From Christiangramia sediminis (GTDB lineage Bacteria > Bacteroidota > Bacteroidia > Flavobacteriales > Flavobacteriaceae): a stretch of 64,000 bases of DNA. Shown piece by piece: positions 58,252 to 64,000 of this stretch. The first letter of the stretch is position 1; each line of letters opens with the position of its first letter. The notes below the pieces were generated by a model. It saw only the letters and a program-made list of their open reading frames with translations. It was not told the origin of the DNA and searched no databases. The position numbers and the translations under genes were made by a program. The stretch is taken from positions 248,001-312,000 of the forward strand of contig NZ_JAJBZG010000001.1 of assembly GCF_020552705.1 (NCBI RefSeq). The letters run 5' to 3'.

Positions 58252-58280
58252 AAAGCCCCGAAGTCGGGGCTTTTTTTATT
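58252..58280. terminator. Bidirectional terminator between DUF4252 operon and purB
   Basis: Stem AAAGCCCCG / CGGGGCTTT with AAGT loop and T tracts on both strands; genes on both sides converge on it. Confidence 0.9.
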
Positions 58281-59617
58281 TATATCCCGGTATAATTTTG
58301 AGGAGTGATCTTATGAAGCTCTTTTTTTATTTCATCTGAAATTTCCAGCTGATCAATAAATTCGGACATACTTTTTTCATTGATCCTTTCATTGGTCCTG
58401 GTAAGGCCTTTTAATGCCTCATACGGATTCTTGAAGCCTTCCCTTCTTAAGATCGTTTGAATAGCTTCTGCCACTACAGCCCAGTTGTTTTCAAGATCTT
58501 CATTCAGTTTTTCTTTATTCAGTAAAAGCTTGTTCAATCCCTTCAAGGTAGATTTAAAGGCAATAATGGTGTGCCCTACAGGAACCCCGATATTTCTAAG
58601 AACCGTACTATCAGTCAAATCTCTTTGTAATCTACTTACCGGGAGTTTAGCAGAAAGGTGCTCAAAGATCGCATTGGCGATTCCCAGGTTTCCTTCGCTA
58701 TTCTCAAAATCGATAGGGTTTACCTTATGTGGCATAGCAGAAGAGCCAATTTCTCCTTTTTTGATCTTCTGTTTGAAATAATCCATAGAAACATAGGTCC
58801 AGATATCCCTGTCCAGATCCAACAAAATATTATTGATCCTTTTAAGAGCATCAAATAAAGCTGCAGAATGGTCGTAATGTTCTATTTGAGTAGTAGGAAA
58901 GGAATGGTGTAGACCTAATTTATTTTCTACAAAATTATTTCCGAATTTTTTCCAATCCGTATCTGGATATGCAACTTTGTGAGCGTTGTAATTTCCTGTG
59001 GCGCCTCCAAATTTAGCTGCGTGAGGCACTTGATTTAAAAGCTTTATCTGTTCTTTTAACCTTATTATATATACTTCTATCTCTTTTCCCAAACGTGTAG
59101 GAGAAGCAGGCTGGCCGTGAGTTCTGGCAAGTAAAGGAATATCTTTCCATTCTTTAGCAAGAGACTCAAGTTTTTCTAAGATCTCATTTAAAGAGGGCAT
59201 ATAAACCTCTTCAATAGCGTCTTTGAGGCTTAATGGAATTGCGGTATTATTAATATCCTGAGAAGTAAGGCCGAAATGGATGAATTCTTTAGATGTTTCC
59301 ATTCCCAGCTTTTCAAATTCTTCTTTTAAAAAATATTCTACCGCCTTCACATCATGATTGGTAATCTTCTCAATTTTTTTTACAGCCTGTGCATCGAGAG
59401 ATGTGAAATTTTTATAGAGATCTCTTAATTTTTTGAAGTTTACGGTGTCGACGTCCTGTAACTGAGGTAATTTTTCTTCATAGAGAGCTATGAAATATTC
59501 GACTTCGACAAGAATTCGGTATTTAATAAGTGCTTCTTCACTAAAGTAGGCAGATAGTTGCTTAGTTTTAGACCTGTAGCGTCCATCTATAGGTGAAATT
59601 GCAGAAAGGGATGTCAT
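58280..59617 (-). CDS. purB: Adenylosuccinate lyase
   Basis: Purine-pathway lyase of 445 residues that makes AICAR from SAICAR and AMP from adenylosuccinate. The fumarase/aspartase superfamily signature is GSSAMPHKVNPIDFENSEG near residue 292, with the catalytic His in ARTHGQPASPTRLGKE near residue 165. All expected domains are present and the length is normal. It appears monocistronic; the 151-bp gap to the sirtuin gene holds no feature I can name. Confidence 0.96.
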   Translation of the reverse strand: MTSLSAISPIDGRYRSKTKQLSAYFSEEALIKYRILVEVEYFIALYEEKLPQLQDVDTVNFKKLRDLYKNFTSLDAQAVKKIEKITNHDVKAVEYFLKEEFEKLGMETSKEFIHFGLTSQDINNTAIPLSLKDAIEEVYMPSLNEILEKLESLAKEWKDIPLLARTHGQPASPTRLGKEIEVYIIRLKEQIKLLNQVPHAAKFGGATGNYNAHKVAYPDTDWKKFGNNFVENKLGLHHSFPTTQIEHYDHSAALFDALKRINNILLDLDRDIWTYVSMDYFKQKIKKGEIGSSAMPHKVNPIDFENSEGNLGIANAIFEHLSAKLPVSRLQRDLTDSTVLRNIGVPVGHTIIAFKSTLKGLNKLLLNKEKLNEDLENNWAVVAEAIQTILRREGFKNPYEALKGLTRTNERINEKSMSEFIDQLEISDEIKKELHKITPQNYTGI

Positions 59618-59768
59618 CTTTTACTTTTAAAATTAAAGATGTAAAGATACCGCTTCAAATTATACTAAAAAACATATCTGTACTTTCTTCAATGAGTTTA
59701 GAAACTTTCAGAATGCTTTCTAAATCATTCTTTTCAGTTAGGAATCATATTCAGAAAGTATTTTAGAT

Positions 59769-60452
59769 TTATAATTCTGCTAACAACTTCTTCACCAGTT
59801 CAGGCACACCCTTCACAGCAGTCTTTTTGATGATCTCAATATTTTTACTTTCCGAAATATTAGGTTTGGGATCAATAAAATAGATTGGCGCGTGACTTGG
59901 TATAAAATCAATAAGTCCCGCTGCAGGGTACACCTGCATGGAGGTGCCAATTACGATTACTTTATCTGCTGTTTCAGCAATTTCGGCTGCTTTATGAAAC
60001 ATAGGAACGGCTTCTCCAAACCAAACCACGTGAGGTCGTAGCTGAAAGTTATGCTCACAAAAATCTCCGGGATTTATATCTTTTTTCCAGTCCATTACCA
60101 AGTCTTCATCAAAGGTGCTTCGGGCCTTAAGCAACTCACCATGAAGATGCGTAACATTCATGCTTCCTGCTCTTTCGTGCAGATCGTCAATATTCTGCGT
60201 AACGATTTGAACCTCATAAGCTTCCTGTAGTTTTGCCAGCGCAATATGGGCAGCATTTGGATTAACCTGTAATAATTGTCTTCTTCTTTGATTGTAAAAA
60301 TCAAGCACTAATTCCTGATCATTTTCCCAGCCAAAGGGTGAAGCAACTTCCATCACATCATGACCTTCCCATAATCCATCTGCATCTCTGAAAGTTTTTA
60401 TACCACTCTCTGCACTAATTCCTGCTCCGGTTAAAACTAATATCTTTTTCAT
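59769..60452 (-). CDS. cobB: Sir2-type NAD-dependent protein deacylase (class III), zinc site lost
   Basis: Sirtuin of 227 residues. The NAD loop GAGISAESGIKTFRDADGLW is typical, NIDDLHERAG and HLHGEL carry the Asn-Asp and catalytic His. The class III Tyr/Arg pair that binds succinyl or malonyl groups is in DFYNQRRRQ, so it may remove acidic acyl groups. In contrast to CobB and SIRT5, the four zinc-binding cysteines are not present: between HGE and VVWFGE only one Cys (GDFCEHN) is found. The fold must be held in another way. Gene stands alone. Confidence 0.9.
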   Translation of the reverse strand: MKKILVLTGAGISAESGIKTFRDADGLWEGHDVMEVASPFGWENDQELVLDFYNQRRRQLLQVNPNAAHIALAKLQEAYEVQIVTQNIDDLHERAGSMNVTHLHGELLKARSTFDEDLVMDWKKDINPGDFCEHNFQLRPHVVWFGEAVPMFHKAAEIAETADKVIVIGTSMQVYPAAGLIDFIPSHAPIYFIDPKPNISESKNIEIIKKTAVKGVPELVKKLLAEL

Positions 60453-60573
60453 CTAAAAGCGTGATTCATTTTTGAAAAAGTTAAGACATTTTATCTTTTC
60501 TGATGTAAAAATTAAAAATTGTTTGCATTTAAAGGAAGGCTAATTAGTCCGTTTTTTTAATTTTACCACAGAA

Positions 60574-61227
60574 ATGAAAGAAAAAAAGATCTTAGATCAT
60601 CTGCAGGAATATCTTACTCCAAGAAGAAAAGCTTTATTTGAAAAAGTTTTAGCACAACGCACAGACCATTTAACGGTGGTGGCCCAGGATGTTTATCAAT
60701 TACATAATACCAGTGCAGTGGTAAGAAGTTGCGATGTATTTGGTATACAGAATATTCATGTGATCGAAGAAAAAATTCCGCGGAGAATAGATAAGGAAAT
60801 AGCGATGGGAGCACAGAAGTGGGTGGATATTAACCGATACAATTCTGCCAAAGATTGTCTGAAAAATTTACGCGAAAAGGGATATCAAATTGTGGCGACA
60901 AGTCCGCATGATGATTCACATTTACTGGAAGATTTTGATATTTCCAAAGCTTCAGCTCTTTTCTTCGGAACTGAAAGGGATGGATTGTCTGAAGAGATCA
61001 TGAATGAAGCCGATGCTACTATCAAAATACCTATGGTAGGATTTACTGAAAGTCTTAATATTTCGGTTTCAGCAGCTATAATTTTACAGAGTTTGAGCAC
61101 TAAGTTGAGAAATTCGCCTGTAAAATGGGAGTTTTCTGAGGAGAGAAAAGATGAAATTAGAATGAATTGGACAAAGAAAACAGTAAAAAATTCAGAAGAG
61201 ATTATTAAGCGCTTTTTGAATCAGTAA
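60574..61227 (+). CDS. trmH: tRNA (guanosine-2'-O-)-methyltransferase TrmH
   Basis: SpoU-type methyltransferase of 217 residues that methylates the 2'-OH of G18 in tRNA. The three SPOUT motifs are visible: NTSAVVRSCDVFGIQNIHVIE (motif 1), FFGTERDGLSEE (motif 2) and IPMVGFTESLNISVSAA (motif 3), and N- and C-terminal helical extensions typical of TrmH are present. Cofactor S-adenosylmethionine is bound in the knot. The SRPBCC gene follows after 36 bp. Confidence 0.93.
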   Translation: MKEKKILDHLQEYLTPRRKALFEKVLAQRTDHLTVVAQDVYQLHNTSAVVRSCDVFGIQNIHVIEEKIPRRIDKEIAMGAQKWVDINRYNSAKDCLKNLREKGYQIVATSPHDDSHLLEDFDISKASALFFGTERDGLSEEIMNEADATIKIPMVGFTESLNISVSAAIILQSLSTKLRNSPVKWEFSEERKDEIRMNWTKKTVKNSEEIIKRFLNQ

Positions 61228-61263
61228 TTATTTGTAACTTTTAATCGCCTTTAAAGCTATTTC

Positions 61264-61794
61264 ATGACCCTTTTTTTCTACTTAATAATTGCCCTTATTA
61301 CTTTTTTCGCTTTCCTGCACGCCTGGGTAAAGAAAGATTATGATGTAAGCAGGACTGTGGTGATCAATAAACCCAGGGAAGAGGTTTTTACATTTGTGCG
61401 ACAGCTTAAAAACCAGCCATTATGGAATCCATGGTTTCAAAGAGATCCTGAAGCCGTTATGAAGTACAAAGGTGAGGATGGTAAGGTTGGTGCTAGTTTC
61501 TACTGGAAAGGCAATGCTAAGGTAGGAGAGGGGATTCAGCGAATTACCAAGGCGAAGCAGGGGAGAGTTTATGAAACTAAGATCCTTTTTATAAAACCTG
61601 TAAAAGTGAATGCATTAACTTATATAGGCGTTAAAGAAATCGAGGCTGAAAAGACAAAAATGGTATGGGGAACCAGAGGACACCTGCCATTTCCACTTAC
61701 CATAATCAGCATTTTTCACTCTCCGGAGAAGGCTCTGGGTGAAAATTTTGATAAGGGATTGAAAGATTTAAAGAAATTATTGGAAGCCCGTTAA
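61264..61794 (+). CDS. SRPBCC (START/polyketide cyclase-like) protein
   Basis: Protein of 176 residues with an N-terminal membrane helix (FFYLIIALITFFAFLHAW) and a SRPBCC ligand-binding fold (SRTVVINKPREEVFTFVRQLKNQPLWNPWFQ, then GASFYWKGNAKVGEG and the long C-terminal helix GENFDKGLKDLKKLLEA). The family binds hydrophobic ligands; no substrate known. Its stop shares TTAA with the convergent gene. Confidence 0.85.
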   Translation: MTLFFYLIIALITFFAFLHAWVKKDYDVSRTVVINKPREEVFTFVRQLKNQPLWNPWFQRDPEAVMKYKGEDGKVGASFYWKGNAKVGEGIQRITKAKQGRVYETKILFIKPVKVNALTYIGVKEIEAEKTKMVWGTRGHLPFPLTIISIFHSPEKALGENFDKGLKDLKKLLEAR

Positions 61795-62543
61795 TTCTTT
61801 TGAAGCACTTTATATTCCTCGTAGCAGCTATTGATGGCATCTAGAATCTGAAGATCATTGGCCGTCTTCATAAAATCTTCTGAGTAATTACAATTATTAA
61901 GGATCTCATCGATCTCAGCTCTGTTAACCTGCAAGAGCGCCATCAATGTTTCGCGGTCAAATTTATTTCTAAGTAGTTCGCGAATATTATCATCTTTCTT
62001 CATCTGCCTGAGCTTACGCATTTGCTTAGGCCTGGTTCCAAAAATATTATAGACCAGATCTGCAGGATTAGATAAAGATCTCAGTGCTTTTGTAACAGCA
62101 TTAGGAGAGCCATCCCCACCTTCATATCCACTATTTAATCCGGAAATGCTATATCTATAATTGTCATAAATTGGAATATTTTTAGCGTCAATTTCCAGAT
62201 ATCCGGTAAGTTTTACAGAGTTAACCGTAACTTCCTCAAGCGCAAAGCCTAACTCGGTCATTTTTACTTTTACATTCCCATATTTTAACCAGTCATTGGT
62301 GACTCTAACGCGTATAGACCTAAAACCCAGATAAGAAAAATAAAGTGTATCGTTAACAGTAGCCTGCAACTCGAACTCACCATTTTCCCCTGTGGTTGCC
62401 CCTTTTACCTGATTAAGGTTTACAATATGTACATTTTCTATGGGTTTATCATTAGCGGCATTCATCACCGTTCCTGACACCATATCCTGTGCAGAAATAT
62501 ATCCCGTACTAAGCAGGAAAAATATTAAAAAGAAGTTTTTCAT
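61791..62543 (-). CDS. Carboxypeptidase-like regulatory domain protein
   Basis: Exported protein of 250 residues (signal FFLIFFLLSTGYISAQ). Residues about 22-105 are a CarboxypepD_reg-like beta-sandwich (SGTVMNAANDKPIENVHIVNL, TGENGEFELQATVNDTLYFSYLGF), as found at the front of SusC receptors but here without a receptor. The C-terminal half is helical (KQMRKLRQMKKDDNIRELL). Function unknown; it may interact with the outer membrane. Terminates against the SRPBCC gene in TTAA. Confidence 0.82.
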   Translation of the reverse strand: MKNFFLIFFLLSTGYISAQDMVSGTVMNAANDKPIENVHIVNLNQVKGATTGENGEFELQATVNDTLYFSYLGFRSIRVRVTNDWLKYGNVKVKMTELGFALEEVTVNSVKLTGYLEIDAKNIPIYDNYRYSISGLNSGYEGGDGSPNAVTKALRSLSNPADLVYNIFGTRPKQMRKLRQMKKDDNIRELLRNKFDRETLMALLQVNRAEIDEILNNCNYSEDFMKTANDLQILDAINSCYEEYKVLQKN

Positions 62544-62582
62544 AGCAATCGGGGCTAAAAATATAAAATCCTTATAAAAAAC

Positions 62583-62614
62583 AATGCCAAACTTGTAGAT
62601 TTAAGTTTGGCATT
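62583..62614 (-). terminator. Terminator of the DEAD-box helicase gene
   Basis: Perfect 12-bp stem AATGCCAAACTT / AAGTTTGGCATT with eight-base loop; on the minus strand a run of T (GTTTTTT) follows, 12 bp after the helicase stop. Confidence 0.88.
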
Positions 62615-62625
62615 TTGTGTTTTAG

Positions 62626-64000
62626 TTAGGCTTTAGACCTTCTTCTTTTTACAGAATTCTCAATATTCTTATTTCGGCTTCCTTTTCTAGGACCTTTTTT
62701 ATCATTTCTGTCTGATCTTCTTTTCCCGCTGAATTTTCCACCTTTATTATCGTCGAAGCCTTTGGAGTTTCTTCTTCCTCCGCCGCCACCGCCGCGTTCT
62801 CTTTTACGACCACCTCTATCAGATTTCTGATCCTTGGTAACTTCAACATTTATAAATCTTCCATTATGGTTAAATTCACTAAATGTTTTCAGAATAAGGT
62901 CTGTATGCTGCTCATCTGTATTAAAGAACGAGAAGCTGGCTTTTACATCAACTTTGAAGACATCATCTCTTCCCAGGTTCAATTGTTCCTTAAGGAAATC
63001 TTTCAGACTCATCCAGTCAAATCCATCTTTAGATCCAATATTGATGAAATATCTTATGTTTCCCTCTGAAACTTCCGGTCTTCCGCCCGCAGATTCAGCA
63101 CTTAGATCTGGTGCTTTTTCATAATAATTGAAAAAACGGGTGAATTCTACAGAAAAGAATTTTTTGATCAATTCTTCTTTTGTAAAATCTTCCAGAGCTT
63201 CATTTATAGAAGGTAGATAAGGATCAATATCATGATTGATCTCGGTCTTCTTGATGTCATTCGCTAAATGGAAAAGCTGCGTTTTACAGATCTCTTTGCC
63301 ATCTGGAATAGACTTTTCTTCAAATTTCTGCTGAATGATCTTTTCAACAGTTCTGATCTTACGAACTTCACTTTTTGAAATGATCACCATAGAAACTCCG
63401 TTTTTACCGGCTCTACCTGTTCTACCACTACGGTGAGTATAAGTTTCTATTTCATCAGGAAGTTGATAGTTTATAACGTGGGTAATATCATCTACGTCAA
63501 TACCACGAGCAGCAACATCTGTTGCCACAAGCATCTGGATTTGACGGCTTCTGAAGCTCTTCATTACCAGGTCACGCTGATTCTGACTTAGATCTCCGTG
63601 AAGTGCTGCAGCATTATATCCATCTTCAATAAGCTTTTCAGCAACTTTTTGAGTATCTCTTTTAGTTCTACAGAATATTACAGAGAATATTTCTGGATTA
63701 GCATCTGCAAGCCTTTTTAAAGCGTCATACCTATTACGGTGATTCACGAGGTAATATTCGTGAGAAACGTTAGAAGTTCCCATGTTCTTTGATCCTACAG
63801 TTATTTCTACAGGATTTGTCATGAACTTCTTAGCGATCTTTGCAACCTCCTTAGGCATTGTTGCAGAGAATAACCATGTTTTCTTTTCCTTTGGAGTATG
63901 AGAAAGGATATCCTTAATATCCTCATAGAATCCCATATTCAGCATCTCATCAGCTTCATCTAGCACACAATATCCAATAGAGGAGATGTTTGCCAGTTTT
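62626..64000 (-). CDS. DEAD-box RNA helicase (5' part beyond the window)
   Basis: ATP-dependent RNA helicase, cut by the window end: the reading frame is open to position 64000, so the N-terminal Q motif and Walker A are outside. Present are motif II DEADEML, motif III SATMP, then the C-terminal RecA domain (SVIFCRTKRDTQKVAEKLIE, ATDVAARGIDVDDITHVIN with YTHRSGRTGRAGK). After that comes a DbpA-type RNA-binding domain (about 75 residues: NIRYFINIGSKDGFDWMSL) and a Gly/Arg/Lys-rich tail of low complexity (RGGRKRERGGGGGGRR). It probably works in ribosome assembly or cold adaptation. The first clean ATG is not within view. Confidence 0.93.
   Translation of the reverse strand, partial: KLANISSIGYCVLDEADEMLNMGFYEDIKDILSHTPKEKKTWLFSATMPKEVAKIAKKFMTNPVEITVGSKNMGTSNVSHEYYLVNHRNRYDALKRLADANPEIFSVIFCRTKRDTQKVAEKLIEDGYNAAALHGDLSQNQRDLVMKSFRSRQIQMLVATDVAARGIDVDDITHVINYQLPDEIETYTHRSGRTGRAGKNGVSMVIISKSEVRKIRTVEKIIQQKFEEKSIPDGKEICKTQLFHLANDIKKTEINHDIDPYLPSINEALEDFTKEELIKKFFSVEFTRFFNYYEKAPDLSAESAGGRPEVSEGNIRYFINIGSKDGFDWMSLKDFLKEQLNLGRDDVFKVDVKASFSFFNTDEQHTDLILKTFSEFNHNGRFINVEVTKDQKSDRGGRKRERGGGGGGRRNSKGFDDNKGGKFSGKRRSDRNDKKGPRKGSRNKNIENSVKRRRSKA

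Noticed and set aside
1-64000. tRNA, rRNA, CRISPR arrays, insertion sequences, prophage or integrase genes, attachment sites
   Set aside because: None was seen on reading the gaps and genes; no transposase or integrase domain and no regular direct-repeat array occurs in the window.

Overview
The window comes from an AT-rich Bacteroidota chromosome, most likely a marine member of the Flavobacteriaceae close to Gramella/Christiangramia. The reasons are the promoter elements of the TAnnTTTG (-7) / TTTG (-33) type, the many family signatures typical of flavobacteria (DUF4252, DUF2807, DUF4870, MoxR-DUF58 cluster, CarB without its C-terminal regulatory domain), SusC-era envelope biology with a TonB-dependent receptor plus surface lipoprotein, and two kinds of dispersed palindromic repeat common in this group. 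The genus is inference. No tRNA, rRNA, insertion sequence, prophage or CRISPR array was seen; the window reads as ordinary core chromosome with dense gene packing.

Layout. 0-1.1 kb: an aldo/keto reductase. 1.2-3.5 kb: a sterol-desaturase-like membrane hydroxylase followed by a CstB-like persulfide dioxygenase/rhodanese fusion. 3.7-7.3 kb: a three-gene biotin-dependent acyl-CoA carboxylase (carrier, biotin carboxylase, carboxyltransferase). 7.4-9.3 kb: a 2-hydroxyacid dehydrogenase and a two-gene YeeE/YedE sulfur-compound importer. 9.4-13.3 kb: a four-gene operon of mostly secreted proteins (cupin, SDR, NTF2-like, unknown) downstream of a LytTR regulator with a degenerate receiver. 13.3-15.1 kb: TRIC-type channel and thioredoxin reductase. 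15.1-19.5 kb: envelope-stress-like genes, including an operon DUF4870-PadR-PspC flanked by two very small membrane protein genes that I add here. 19.6-22.9 kb: thioesterase-like, AIM24-like, OxyR, DUF2141. 23-29.8 kb: the MoxR/DUF58/DUF4350/DUF4129/SpoIIM cluster with a divergent RDD gene. 29.8-38.7 kb: housekeeping genes including MtaB, a Nudix CoA pyrophosphatase, a GlmU-like protein, pirin and a lytic transglycosylase. 39.5-42.7 kb: rpmH and carB. 43-48 kb: a minus-strand run ending with rmuC at its upstream end. 48-54.4 kb: a vitamin B12 uptake locus (btuFCD divergent from a cobalamin riboswitch, btuB and btuG). 54.5-58.2 kb: an S41 protease and an ECF sigma/anti-sigma-like/DUF4252 cluster. 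58.3-64 kb: purB, sirtuin, trmH and a DEAD-box helicase cut by the window end.

The most interesting new observation is a likely shared regulator of sulfur metabolism. An identical palindrome, TGTAAC-N4-GTTACT, stands upstream of both the persulfide dioxygenase operon and the YeeE/YedE operon, more than 7 kb apart, and in both its centre is exactly 36.5 bp upstream of the last base of the -7 element. This is the geometry of a Crp/Fnr-type class II activator. The regulator itself is not in the window. Other points worth a look are the small genes in the PspC operon, the pseudo-receiver LytTR protein with its unexplained operon, the asymmetric regulation of the B12 locus, and the sharing of palindromic stop tetranucleotides (TTAA, CTAG) by four convergent gene pairs.
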